DNA of 64,000 nucleotides from the NCBI GenBank assembly GCA_034440575.1, contig JAOTOL010001615.1, positions 1,761,001-1,825,000 of the forward strand, in the 5' to 3' direction. The DNA is from Imbricaverruca yamaguchii. Taxonomy: Eukaryota > Arthropoda > Thecostraca > Neoverrucidae. Positions 23,601-63,178 of the stretch are shown in pieces (the stretch's first letter is position 1; the number at the start of each line of letters is the position of its first letter). The notes beneath the pieces were generated by a model. That model saw nothing but the letters and a program-made list of their open reading frames with translations, was not told the DNA's origin and ran no database searches. The position numbers were made by a program, and so were the translations under genes.

Positions 23601-26539
23601 GCTGAGTGTGCCGACGCCGTGCTGAGTGTGCCGACGCCGTGCTGAGTGTGCGTACGCCGTGCTGAGTGTGTCGACGCCGTGCTGAGTGTGCTGACGCCGT
23701 GCTGAGTGTACCGACGCCGTGCCGGCAGCCGTCGCAGACGTCGCTCAGCCGACTGTGTGTCGGTGTGGGTGTACTGACGCTCTGCTGTGTGCCGGCAGAC
23801 GTTGCTCAGCCGACTGTGTGTCGGTGTGGGTGTACTGACGCCCTGCTGTGTGCCGGCAGCCGTCGCAGACGTCGCTCAGCCGACTGTGTGTCGGTGTGGG
23901 TGTACTGACGCCCTGCTGTGTGCCGGCAGCCGTCGCAGACGTCGCTCAGCCGACTGTGTGTCGGTGTGGGTGTACTGACGCCCTGCTGTGTGCCGGCAGC
24001 CGTCGCAGACGTCGCTCAGCCGACTGTGTGTCGGTGTGGGTGTACTGACGCCCTGCTGTGTGCCGGCAGCCGTCGCAGACGTCGCTCAGCCGACTGTGCA
24101 CGCACGACATCCCCGTGACGGTGCTGGCGCGCCGGCTATGGGCCGGCTTCGCCGAGCCGCGCATGCCGGCGTTCCGAGTGAGCTGCGACCTGCCGCCGCT
24201 GCGCACCCTACGCCCGGTGGTGGAGCGGATGCGTTCCATCGGCCAGCGGCTAACTGTGTCGGCCAGCCGGGCCGGCCGGCTGGTGCTGCGCGTCGACTCG
24301 GACCAGGCGGTCGTGGCCACGCACTTCTCCGGCCTGCTGACCCACTCGGCAGGTGCGGGTACTGCGCACACAGTCAGCCCGTACAGCGCGGGTACCCGGG
24401 CCTCGTACTCATACACACACGTGTCCGGGCCTCGTACTCGTACCCACACGTGCCCGGGCCCCGTACTCGTACACACACGTGCCCGGGCCTCGTACTCGTA
24501 CACACACGTGTCCGGGCCTCGTACTCGTACCCACACGTGTCCGGGCCTCGTACTCATACACACACGTGTCCGGGCCCCGTACTCGTACACACACGTGCCC
24601 GGGCCTCGTACTCGTACACACACGTGCCCGGGCCTCGTACTCGTACACACACGTGCCCGGGCCTCGTACTCATACACCCACACGTGTCCGGGCCTCGTAC
24701 TCATACCCACACGTGCCCGGGCCCCGTACTGGAAAAAGACATGACGTTGCTTGAGCATATAAACGTACTTGCATGCAATGAACGTGATTACAGACTGCTG
24801 TTTGAAAGACAGCTCCTGTACTAGACACCCAGAAATGGTAAGTGCTGTTTGAGGGAAGTACAGCATATCGTTTAACCACAACGTATTACGAGAAGCGTAG
24901 TGTTTGGAAGCAACAAAAGATTATGCCTTTCTGATCGTTCGCTACGTTTCGGGAGGTTCTTGTGACCAGGGTGGGAATTAAGACACTTCTTAAGAGATTT
25001 CATCTCTTAAAACATTTTTGCACTCCGGATTCATACTGGATAGAATGGGCTTCACATGTATTCCGACACAAACATGCAGAAGGAACAAAAATACCACTAA
25101 AAACTCATACAGGAGTGAAGAAAATATCCACCAAACATGCTATTCTACTTATGGTTACCAAATAACTATACACTTTTCGTACCATCAAGCACACAGACAA
25201 CATCCGAACACACACCACACGAAACCACAACCAGCGGAAATGCCGACGACAACGCGCCAAACTTCGCGCCTGCGCACTGAATATAATGGCCTCCGGTCGC
25301 TACAAATTCGGCCGGTGCGTCTCCAGAAACTTGCTTTCGAGCCACCCTATAGTGCTGGGTCGTCACCCACCGGAATTTGCTGCGTTAGCATTTTCTGTTA
25401 TGAAAACTGTCTTTCAACCAATCAATGCAAGGTATTTGTTAAATTATGTCATAACCATTAGCAACTTTGAACACATGTTTTGAACTCTTAACAGTGCCAT
25501 GCTCCAAACACAAGACCTTGGCTGATCCTTTGCGCACCATCGTCGCTTCCGACTGCGTGTGAGGTAGTGGTGTTGGGTCTGTATCGCGCGGGGAATTGGC
25601 TGCGTATGTAGGTAGGTGTGCGCTCTGAGCTGAGGGTGAAGTGTGAATTATTTGTGTTTTTAATTTTGCCTAGCATTGTACTGAGACCAACAGTGAAAGG
25701 AAGGCGCATTGCTCCTGTGAGTTATGAGAGACAAAGCTGAGCTGATCACAACTCCCTGTCTTGCGGTACCATCCATTGCCCACTTCTTTGTTTGTATGCT
25801 TTGATGTGACCAAAAATGATGATGTGTATTACTTATGCATATTACGTAGACACTAACTAAGTACATATAATTTTCTCGTCGGTTACCAGCAAATAGATTC
25901 CATGCATGAAAAATAATATGTCCATGAAAATGTACTCCGGAAGAAATCTGTTTGCACTCCGACTCCAAACCTGGAAAGCAAGTTTCCCATCCTGCTTGTG
26001 ACCCTGTTGGTAGTTGTAAACATTAGTCAGTAAGATGTCAATCATAAAGCCCAGCTGCTCTGCTGTTTCAGGAGATAACCAGGAGCAGGAGCCGGGGGAG
26101 GATCGCGAGACCATGTATGATGTGCAAGTGGAGATAAAGCCGTTCTCCATGTTTTTGGCCGGTGACCAGTTCCACTCGGCTCGTGCAGTTTGCAGTGAGT
26201 ATGCCACGGGCGCCGCTCTGTCCAGCCAGCTGTCTGCACTTCCTCGAAACGCCTGGTCTGGCTCTCCGCTCGTTTTTCTTTTCTGCATTAGTTCCTTATA
26301 CGTTTGCTACTGGATGGAATCTACCCGACTCTGTGCTGTATTAGTGCAGGTCCGTGCTGTCCTGCATATATTTATATAGCATACCGCATATTGTATATTT
26401 ATAACCAGTAGGCAATGCCCAGTTATAGATGATATCGCCAAAAAAGTTTACTCGAACACATAAGTGACACAAATGACACGAATGATAATGCGAATGTGCG
26501 AAGCATATGCAATATCAGCGACTGGCTCTCAAAGTCGCC

Positions 26540-26613
<74 letters not shown>

Positions 26614-27357
26614 CTGGGATGAGCGCGTGAGCCACTAACCATATACCTCGCACTGTAGCTGGCGTAAACCGCCGTCTCGTCTGAAAAGAGGGTTTGGTCT
26701 TCGATTTGTATCATATGGTCTCGAATTCAACCCCAAAGAGGGATTACGCTTTTTATTTCTGTTTTTAGTAATTCAATCTGGTGAATGTACCGCATCCGTA
26801 GACCCCAGTTCAGCGTATATGCTCGGGGGCGCGTGCCTCCATGAACGCTCAGGGCAATTCGCCTATATCTGATATACATGCGAATTTGAATTTACTCGTG
26901 GCCTTAACGCCTGCCTTTGCTCGCACAGCATACCAAAAGGCACTTTATACTAGTATTGCTGCCAGTCCGGCGCGAAGCAGTGTTTCAGTAGTGCGCACCA
27001 GCAACTTCTCTATAATGAAACGAGGAGGTGTCGGTGGGCGGTAGATCAAGGTGGTTATACGCACGCCCCAGAAGGTGGTATATCGTCGTCCGTCGTCAAA
27101 AACTCCATGGCGCAGCAACTTGTGACGTGGAAATCTGAATCATCGATGACTCGAACCGAACTTTCACGATGTGTTAAATGAAAAACGGGCTCAATGCCAA
27201 ACCAACGTTTGGTCCAGAAATGATCCTATTGAGCATTCCCACGGGTGAAATGCCGTTCACTGTGTTTCCAGATCTCATCGAGGATCGGCTGTTGCACCTG
27301 TTCCTGATTCACGATGACATCACCCTGCAGTACTTCATACCGGCTTGCAGTTCGTGA
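17655..27357 (+). CDS. HUS1: HUS1 checkpoint clamp component, seven coding exons
   Basis: HUS1 is one subunit of the RAD9-RAD1-HUS1 (9-1-1) ring, a PCNA-like clamp loaded at DNA damage to activate ATR signalling in the nucleus. Coding exons: 17655-17706, 18866-18973, 20401-20499, 20989-21098, 24070-24352, 26072-26194 and 27272-27357. All introns are GT-AG and all phases fit, giving 861 nt and 286 residues; human HUS1 has 280. Diagnostic blocks include the MKFRGKI start, [65 protein letters not shown] and ITLQYFIPA near the C-terminus. Exon 5 is far more GC-rich than the others and is flanked on both sides by minisatellites. Its exact 5' splice choice (24070 or 24079) is uncertain. AATAAA motifs near 27752 and 27866 could end the transcript. 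Confidence 0.95.
18316..18477 (+). mobile_element. tRNA-derived SINE, 162 bp, in HUS1 intron 1
   Basis: It starts GGGGACGAGTGGTATAGGGG (A-box-like), has GTGGGTTCGAGTC (B box), and ends with a hairpin region and CCAATAACCAACCAA. A 12-bp duplication with one mismatch (CCCGAGTTCCGA at 18304-18315, CCCGTGTTCCGA at 18478-18489) marks insertion. Same family as 10255-10417. Confidence 0.85.
18866..18973 (+). CDS. HUS1: HUS1 exon 2
   Basis: The acceptor TGCTTCCAG and the donor CCAG|GTATGA bound 108 nt encoding the [18 protein letters not shown] segment that begins the first clamp domain. Confidence 0.95.
19355..19642 (+). mobile_element. Transposon-derived ORF remnant in HUS1 intron 2
   Basis: A 95-codon open frame contains [19 protein letters not shown] and further on [19 protein letters not shown]. 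The CDGIG-KR-A motif recurs in transposase-like proteins I remember from several invertebrate genomes, where it reads G-CDGIGGTVKR-A. The family name is not certain. No terminal repeats were found, and this looks like a fragment. Confidence 0.5.
20401..20499 (+). CDS. HUS1: HUS1 exon 3
   Basis: The acceptor CGTTTTCCAG and the donor CCAG|GTAACA bound 99 nt encoding [20 protein letters not shown] and NEIYLEL, the most conserved HUS1 block. Confidence 0.96.
20620..20689. repeat. (TA)n microsatellite in HUS1 intron 3
   Basis: About 35 uninterrupted TA dinucleotides. Confidence 0.98.
20989..21098 (+). CDS. HUS1: HUS1 exon 4
   Basis: The acceptor CACTTTCCAG and the donor TCT|GTGAGT bound 110 nt encoding [36 protein letters not shown]. 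It ends in phase 0. Confidence 0.93.
22214..22276 (+). mobile_element. Ultra-short SINE copy with 14-bp TSD in HUS1 intron 4
   Basis: TGGGCGCTGCATGATCAACG, CAGTCGATGCGCC and the tail CCAACCAACCAACCA lie between perfect ATAGATGTTGTTGG repeats (22200-22213, 22277-22290). Confidence 0.85.
22325..23726. repeat. 20-bp minisatellite, about 70 copies, HUS1 intron 4
   Basis: The consensus GTGCTGAGTGTGCCGACGCC repeats for 1.4 kb. Variation is confined mostly to a six-base slot (CCGACG, TCGACG, ACTGAC, CGTACG). Rare copies have lost a base. It runs directly into the 70-bp repeat that contains the exon 5 acceptor. Confidence 0.97.
23727..24069 (+). repeat. 70-bp tandem repeat carrying copies of the HUS1 exon 5 acceptor
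   Basis: Five units (one shortened to 61 bp) each contain TGTGTGCCGGCAG, then CCGTCGCAGACGTCGCTCAG and CCGACTGTG. That is the 3' splice site plus the first codons of exon 5. The sixth occurrence, at 24061-24098, continues into the real exon. The unit also holds GTGTACTGACGCC, the apparent source of the neighbouring 20-bp minisatellite. Confidence 0.93.
24070..24352 (+). CDS. HUS1: HUS1 exon 5
   Basis: Encodes [36 protein letters not shown] and [10 protein letters not shown], aligned to the second clamp domain. The donor is GCAG|GTGCGG. The acceptor is placed at GGCAG|CCG (24070). CGCAG|ACG at 24079 is equally in frame and would shorten the product by three residues. The DNA is strongly GC-rich. 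Confidence 0.92.
24395..24730. repeat. 29-bp minisatellite, about 11 copies, HUS1 intron 5
   Basis: The unit CACGTGTCCGGGCCTCGTAC plus TCGTACACA repeats with C/T and A/C variants. It starts about 40 bp after the exon 5 donor, so exon 5 is bracketed by tandem repeats. Confidence 0.95.
26072..26194 (+). CDS. HUS1: HUS1 exon 6
   Basis: The acceptor CTGTTTCAG and the donor GCA|GTGAGT bound 123 nt that include [19 protein letters not shown]. This matches the family VHIDIRKLLQFLAGQQ region. Confidence 0.93.
26541..26609. repeat. (TA)n microsatellite in HUS1 intron 6
   Basis: About 34 TA dinucleotides with little interruption. Confidence 0.98.
27272..27357 (+). CDS. HUS1: HUS1 exon 7 with stop
   Basis: The acceptor GTGTTTCCAG is followed by 28 codons ending [15 protein letters not shown] and TGA. 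LQYFIPA is the conserved HUS1 C-terminus. Confidence 0.95.
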
Positions 27358-27838
27358 CCGCTAGGTCCTCACCAGTTGCCATGATCCATGAAGACATCAC
27401 ACTGTGGTATCCTGTGTTGTGTTGCGTTGTAATCTATCACACATCCTGTGTTGTATCATCCTGTGCATTGTCGGCCTGCCATCTGGCTTCGCCTCGCCAC
27501 TGGGATTGGTCAGCTGAGGAACCCGACTCACTGTCCGATCCGTTTGTGACGATGGCTGTTACGGAAGGGGCTGGGAGGGGAGTTTGGACGAGACGTGTCG
27601 GTGTTAGTGTCTGGTCGGACGATAATCGCCGAATGTGAGCAGGATTGACAAGCTGCGTCCAGCAGGTAGTTTTCACCGAATCTTGCCTTCGTTAAGAGCG
27701 CGGGACAACAGTGGTATTGCCCACCTTTGTAATACAAGAAGACGGATCCGAAATAAAGCCACTATGCCATGTTTGTGAGCAGGGGAAGAGGCAAACCATT
27801 TGTAAATATATTTATGGCGGCCACGTTTATTATATTCC

Positions 27839-27872
27839 GACGCAGTCGATGCGCCCCTAAACTCCAATAAAT
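27839..27872 (+). mobile_element. 5'-truncated ultra-short SINE copy
   Basis: GACGCAGTCGATGCGCCCC and TAAACTCCAATAAATG match the 3' part of the element. The first half is missing and no clear TSD was found. Confidence 0.5.
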
Positions 27873-30300
27873 GCAACGTTTGGTATATTATCTGTTCGGC
27901 TTCTCTTCCATATATTATCTGCTCTACTTGCACAGGTTCACCCAAATACGTCGTGCCTAATGGTGGTAGCTGTGATATATAACAAATGTTACCGAATAAT
28001 AATGCAAACGATTAAACAAACCAAATTTGAGGAGGGCGGTATCAGAGGATTTTGACTGGAGAGAGAAGGCCGCATGAAGTCATGAAATTGCATACCAAGT
28101 TTTCAGTTCATAGAAGAAAAAAGTTCGAAATAATAGAATAAAACTTAACAGCAACTGGAGGAGCCCAAGACTGGCGCCTTTTTTTATTTTAGGTTGTTTC
28201 TTCTGCCAGTCAGAGGCAGAATGACTGCCTTTGCATCCTTTGTAGCAGCGTTTGTCCTGTATATTCCTTCACCCCCGGAGGAATGAAAGCATATGCGACT
28301 ACTTATACACTCATTGCAAATCACGCCTCTGTGCCCAAAAAGTGCATCTCAGATCTGAGCTTTGGACATTCAGATATACAATTGGGGGCAGTGAACGGAC
28401 TGCCATTGAAGATTAAAAATACCAAGGAACGCTAGTTTCAAGGGTCCTTAAATGAGACAAACTATCTAACTCAGCTAGAAGCAGGATAACTATAATGCTA
28501 GGATTCACCAATGTGAATGTTCATGCAAGAACAAGGCGGTGATGAGAAGAAAAAGTAATTTTCCTCTGTAGAACCCGACCCCACTTTAGTATTGCGTACA
28601 TGCAGAGCTTCTTCCTGGAAAGTGATATCAATATGCCACAAAAAGTGCAGCACGTAACTACTAGGCTAGTTAGTGGCACACTAACCTGATTTGATATATC
28701 CCCGATTATAGTACCGGATTATAGTCCAGTGACAGCAGTCCAATAACATTAGTCTACTGACAATAGTCGATTGACAATAGTCAACTGACAAATAGCAATT
28801 ATGCATTGCCTATAGGCAATATGGAACATTCGGACAGCCCTATGACATTTGTTTATGGGCACATGCATTTAATGAAGCTAAATGAATACTGCTGTTCAAT
28901 TTAAGGAATCGCATATGGCAATTCAGTTTAGAGAAGTAAAGGCGCAGGCCAGTCAGAGGCCAACAGGCTCTCGGTCAAAGGGCGGTTGGTCACTGGAATA
29001 GGCTGCCTGTTGATGTACGGGGTCCATCATTTGCTCTAGGATGTAGCAGGTGAATCAGGCTCGTGAATCTTGTTTTTAAAGCTAAGTGTGGATCATAGGC
29101 AATTGGTAACTTGGGGTTGATGGAGGTGTTGCGGATGCCAGTATATATAAACTGTGCATGTTCATCTAGGATGGGCCCTCTGGTTGTCGTGTCTTCGCAC
29201 CTTTTATGTCTGATAATGCTCAGAATGTGGAATTACGCTAGTTGATGTACCTGACTTGACTCGGAGCGGGCATTAGTGCATGTGATGCTGAAGAGGATGG
29301 CCGTGGCAGCTCAATGAAGTTCCTTAAAACTTTGGGGATAAGATTGATTATCTCTTTTTATCTCCTATTCTTTTTCCCTTACAGGCTTAACCCCGGCGAA
29401 CTCCTGTGGCTCTTATTAACCCTTGTGTGTACCTGCATGACCTTTGGTAATTTTATTGTGAATAACAGTTGTTTCTAATGTATCGGTCGATCCAAAACAC
29501 CGAAGAAGAAAAATCCCACAATGCCACAAGTCGAGGTTTGCTCAGCTTTGTCCAGTTTTCACCGGTTAAAACCGGCAAAGACCACTGCTCTGGACAAAGC
29601 TGGTTTTGTCGGGCTCTTGCTGACTCCTGTTGTCAGTGACTCGGTCCGTAGCGCTGGTGTCTCATGCGCTGCAAGAAGTGCAGTGAAGTTGCGTACGTTT
29701 TACTGAGCGGCAGCTGCAGCGGCGGCGAGTCGTTCACACCATTCCATCGCAGTTGCTGGATACCCGGCGGCTATGGATGTGTATTGTTCACGTTTGCTAT
29801 GCGGGTAACACTACCGCAACACGGCTGTTTTACGACAGCTAGTAAATGCCGTCACGTGCTGTACGGTCTGTTTATTGGTTATATCTGCTTGATACAATGA
29901 ACAGTCCACTAGACAGTAGGTACAGCATTTTGCTCAGTGAAGCGTAGACATTTGCATGGGAAAAAAAATTATCACTCGGTAATACCAACATGATTGTGCG
30001 TCGTTATATTCTGTAAAATAGCTGAAACCGCAAGGCACTTCATTCTGTTAGAGCGATGGTTATTGGCATGCAGTGTATGCAGCCGTTATATGTCGACAGT
30101 ATGACGGGATTACTAATGCTCACAATAGTCCTCCACGCTATTGAATCAACAAAACGCAAGGAAACTACTATTTAGCAATGCATATCAACAGTGTAGCGCA
30201 AAAACGGCAGCAAAGCATCTGGACTACACGAACAGGAAAAGAACGTAAGTGATATTACGCTGGGGAACCACAACCCGATCGAACTGCACTGAACCGTAAT
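27873..30300. other. Intergenic, one possible LINE tail remnant
   Basis: Around 28975-29035 the plus strand encodes HWNRLPVDVRGPS, a motif like that near the C-terminus of many non-LTR reverse transcriptases, in a degenerate context. Nothing else is supported. Confidence 0.35.
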
Positions 30301-30534
30301 AACTGGGTTGGACGGAACCAGAGACGCCTTCATTCCGAATCTTAACAACGTCCAGGGAAAGTCTCAACAATGTCTGCGTAACTTCTGCTGCAGAAAAATA
30401 GAAATATTATCGGCCACATTCGGCGTCGGCCGGCGCGCGCCTGACCTACACTGGCCACGCCACACCGCAGTGGCGTGGCCGCGCCCGTGTGGTGTCGACT
30501 CGCGCCGAGTGCTATTCGACATCTCCACCTCCGG

Positions 30535-30715
30535 GGTGAGGAAGGCTGAGTGGTTAAGGTGTTGAACTCTAGGTACCAAAGGTGATTCAACACTCGCACC
30601 ACTCGGAACATTTCCCAATGTCGCGGCCCACCGGTGAAACAGTGTGGGCGGCGCCAATTTCCGTGATCGTGCATAAAATGCGCCGAGAACCACCCAATAA
30701 AGAACAATAAAAACA
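30535..30715 (+). mobile_element. Second SINE family, longest copy
   Basis: A tRNA-like head (GAAGGCTGAGTGGTTAAGGT, then GTGATTCAACACTC) precedes GAAACAGTGTGGGCGGCGCC, GATCGTGCATAAAATG and an AATAAA/AACAA tail. The shared body matches 16248-16410, 43336-43450 and 45711-45775. Confidence 0.75.
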
Positions 30716-30954
30716 ACAAATCAGCCATCCGCTCAGCTGGACGCCCTGTAGCGATTACGCCGCTGGAACTGGAGTGTCCGCTAAGCCGAGTGTCTGAGGT
30801 CACGGTGGCCAGGGGTAACGCCGGGCAGATCGACAGGTCAATACTGCCGGTGACGCGTCTAGTGGCTGTCGCGGTCACGGTGGCCAGGGGTAACGCGGGG
30901 CAGATCGACAGGCCAGCAGGCATGTGGCGGCCCACACGCCGGCCCGACAACGGG

Positions 30955-31490
30955 GTCACAGGGGCGGCTCCAGGGACGGACCGAGCGGCCAGCAGACTAT
31001 GCTGTCACAGGGACGGCTCCAGGGACGGACTGGCCGGCCAGCAGACTGTGTTGTCACAGGGGCGGCTCCAGGGATGGACCGGGCGGCCAGCAGACTGTGC
31101 TGTCACAGGGGCGGCTCCAGGGACGGACTGGGCGGCCAGAAAACCGCGGTGTCACAGGGGCGGCTCCAGGGATGGACCGGGCGGCCAGCAGACTGCTGTC
31201 ACAGGGGCGACTCCAGGGACGGACTGGGCGGCCAGAAAACCGCGGTGTCACAGGGACGGCTCCAGGGATGGACCGGGCGGCCAGCAGACTGCTGTCACAG
31301 GGGCGGCTCCAGGGACGGACCGGGCGGCCAGCACTGCTGTCACAGGGGCGGCTCCAGGGACGGACCGAGCGGCCAGCAGACCGCGGTGTCACAGGGGCGG
31401 CTCCAGAGTCGGACTGGGTGGCCAGCAGATTGCTGTCACAGGGGCGGATCCAGGGACGGACCGGGCGGCCAACAGACCGCAGTGTATGAG
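30955..31490. repeat. Approximately 47-bp minisatellite, about 12 copies
   Basis: Units contain CACAGGGGCGGCTCCAGGGA, CGGACCGGGCGGCCAGCAGA. Unit length varies by a few bases. Long open frames on both strands here are produced by the repeat and are not supported as genes. Confidence 0.95.
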
Positions 31491-31890
31491 GCACGGTCCG
31501 ACGTTGCCTGTCATTGGACGGCAGAGCATGACGGTGCGTCGGTGATGTGATCCACAACAGGACAGCCCGCTCGAGCAGTGTGTCCACTGTGGACGGGAAC
31601 ATGCATCTGCTCCCTCGGAGGAGAACAGCTGTTGTGCATTGCTGGGAGTGTAGTCTGTATTCCTTCGTGTGTTTGATTTTCCACGTTTTGCTCGATATTT
31701 TCGGAAGGGTATGGTCTGGTGGCACCAAGTGGAGTGGGAGTGGTTGTCCAGCGGGCCGTCACGCCATTGCTCCATATGGGGAACGATATAAACGCTCTGA
31801 TGTTTTATAGCGCGAATCGAGTTTAACGAGTGGCGTTACCCGGTGTGCCGAAACACCAGGTGTGCCCGACACGGTGATTTTCAGCTGCAG

Positions 31891-32126
31891 TGTTGGTGAC
31901 GTCACCGGTTCTTCTATTCAACGGTCTCCTGTATTCTGGATTCTATTCTGCGCCTGTGGCGGGGTACTATCACATAACGTCGATGGTAGTTGTGGGCGGG
32001 GCCTCGTGGGAGGCGCATGGTGCGGTGATGTCCGATCTGCACCGAACGCCGGGCCCGGCCTTGGTTCAGAACATCGGCTCCGACGGGCACTGGCACATGA
32101 TCACCTGCTTCCACAGGTACTGGTTG
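31891..32126 (+). CDS. Candidate exon, C1q-like or laminin-G-like (tentative)
   Basis: The acceptor TTTTCAGCTGCAG precedes 236 nt of open frame (two bases plus 78 codons) ending at TTG|GTGAGC. It encodes VLLFNGLLYSGFYSAPVAGY then YHITSMVVVGG, and later GSDGHWHMITCFHRYW. APV-G-Y-HI resembles the C1q core; DGHWH resembles laminin-G. I cannot choose between them, and no partner exon was established. A GC-rich noncoding explanation remains possible. Confidence 0.35.
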
Positions 32127-33663
32127 GTGAGCGATGATCGACTGACCGAGTAGATATCGCCCATCTCTGTCGACAGAGGTCGAGTCAGGTCACAGGTCAT
32201 GGTGGGTTTGGTCATCCGGTGCGTGGTGGTACTGCAAGGCAAAGCTAGAATGTCGACATTCACACAAGGTCGACAGCCGTCGAATCTGCTCGTCAAATAT
32301 TTCACAATGTTCACTTCGGCATTCACCTGCAAGACTAGCATTGGTATATATCACACATTCTAGTGCACCTTTTGACGACAGTCACATTAAAAACGAAAAT
32401 GTTGACTAATTTATAATACATGCCCGACTGTTCTTTATCAATAACTAAATATTGTCCGTTTCATCTCCTTTTCATTTCCAAAAGCATTCATTGGCATCGC
32501 GTATACCAATGCACGTTTAGAACGTTGGTGTATAATTACGTAACGGGCAGTTGTATTGGAAACACGATGACACACCCAGTCGGCAAATCAGTTCAGATTA
32601 TTGTCGTGTCTCGTTCGAGCAGATGCCGTGGCGATCGGCGCAGCTTACTTTGAACGATCAGTGGAACATGCTGGCCACCCGACTCCTGTAGGGACATCTC
32701 CACCATCCTGACGGACAGGAAGGCCAGCGTTGGCAGTAGCGCTATCTATCGTCATGCGCTATGTATGATGTAATCGGGAGGCGCGGCAAGGCAGTCTCTT
32801 GAATGAAGCATGACATATGACGCAACGATAAGGAATTTCAACCACGTGTGTGGGGGGCGGTGGAACACTCATCTATCTTCCCGATTGTCTGAAATGCACT
32901 TGATTTGAATGTAATGGATGGCGGCAGGAGGTTCACAAACACCCGACAAAAGCCCGCCGTCGAACCGTTAAGCGGCGGGGTCGCCGTCGAACACGGAATC
33001 GTTTGGGAGCCTCCATCCACGCCGTTTGGCACTACCGAGTGGTGGCGCGGCGATACATTGGTCCGGGTATGAGCAGCGGGTGCTGGTTGGAATGATTGTC
33101 TAAGCCATAGGCGGAGGCTTGGTGGAATTACTGGTGTCGTCAATATCTGATTCAACCACATTGCTTTCATGCCACGACGAACTTCTAATGCTAAATGATG
33201 AGAATTACTAGTGTTGCAACGGCAAAAAAAGAATATCAAACGGTGAAAACTGCCTGATAGGGACACTGGAGTTAATGACAGCGCCACAGTTCATATATAA
33301 ATTTGGAAAATATAAACTTGGCGTTGTGGGTATTTTATGGACAGAGTCGATTTCAAATTCGCTCTTGCCCTTACTCCCAACTTTGGCTAGTCCCAGACTC
33401 CCAGTGCTAATGAGGCCTGGTGTACTCGGAAGTACTCCGCTATATTTCTCTTTTTCTAAAAGAAGCCTCCAAGATCCAAGCTTACTATGCAAATTGAAAG
33501 AGTAAATGGTGAAATAGCGTTCGGTGACCAGTAAGAGGATAGTCAAAATATTGGTGTTGATATACAACATTAATATGCTGATTGTGTTGCACCGGCAATA
33601 CCAAAAGTGCATAAGCCCCCACCTCTAGTGTGTGATCTCAAGAGCATCAGTCAATCCACCTAC
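32127..33663. other. No supported gene
   Basis: Several ORFs up to about 150 codons on the minus strand (32838-33612) have no motif, no good splice pair and no phase link to exon F upstream. Confidence 0.35.
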
Positions 33664-62514
<28,851 letters not shown>

Positions 62515-62689
62515 CTGAAAATAAAAGTGTATATCAATGCGTGATTCAACCTAGCATCAGGACGTTTTCTGCTACTTGGTATGTTCCCTTCACTGAATCA
62601 CATTATCAGTTTCGCGCGTTCCGGTGATCCGATGAGTTGTGATTGCGTCTCAATATCACCGCCTGAGACCAGCCTGTTCCGTCATCCCG

Positions 62690-63178
62690 ATTGGTGAGAC
62701 TCAACAGTGGCCACACTAAACAGTGGTCGGACTATACAGTGGCCAGAATCAGCAGCGGTCAGACTAAACAGTGGTCAGACTGTACAGTGGTTAGAAAGTA
62801 CATTGGTCAGACTACACAGTGGTTAGACACAACAGTGGCCAGACTACACAGTGGTCAGACTACACAGCGGTCAGACTAAACAGTGGCCAAACTACACAGT
62901 AGTTAGACTACACAGTGACCAAACTAAATAGTGGCCAGACTACACAGAAGTTAGACTACACAGTAGTTCGACTACACAGTTGTTAGACTACACAGTGGTC
63001 AGACTACACAGTGGTCAGACTACACAGTGGTCGGACTATACAGTGGTCAGACTACACAGTGGTCAGACTATACAGTGGTCAGACTACACTGTGGTCAGAC
63101 TATACAATGGTCAAACTACACAGTGGTCAGACTATACAATGGTCAGATTACACAGTGGTCAGACTATACAGTGGTCAT
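62690..63178. repeat. 16-bp minisatellite, unit 7
   Basis: About 30 copies, more diverged (CAGTAGTTAGACTACA and others) than in the inner units. Confidence 0.93.

Noticed and set aside
22325..23726. CRISPR-like regular repeat
   Set aside because: The repeat is continuous with no unique spacers and lies in an animal intron. It is a minisatellite.
23946..24881. Long ORFs of up to 311 codons on both strands over HUS1 exon 5 and its repeats
   Set aside because: They are by-products of stop-free GC-rich minisatellites. Only the HUS1 exon frame has family similarity.
25160..25366. GC-rich start-like region in HUS1 intron 5 (ATG at 25286 after GCGCCTGCGCACTG)
   Set aside because: It could be a promoter-like patch, but the ORF has no family match or splice partner.
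30402..30534. Plus-strand exon-like segment ending SRRVLFDISTSG before GTGAGG
   Set aside because: The apparent donor belongs to the start of the SINE at 30535, and no partner exon was found.
30790..31728. ORFs of 200-250 codons in the 47-bp minisatellite
   Set aside because: Open frames occur on both strands and in several phases because the unit lacks stops. There is no start context or domain.
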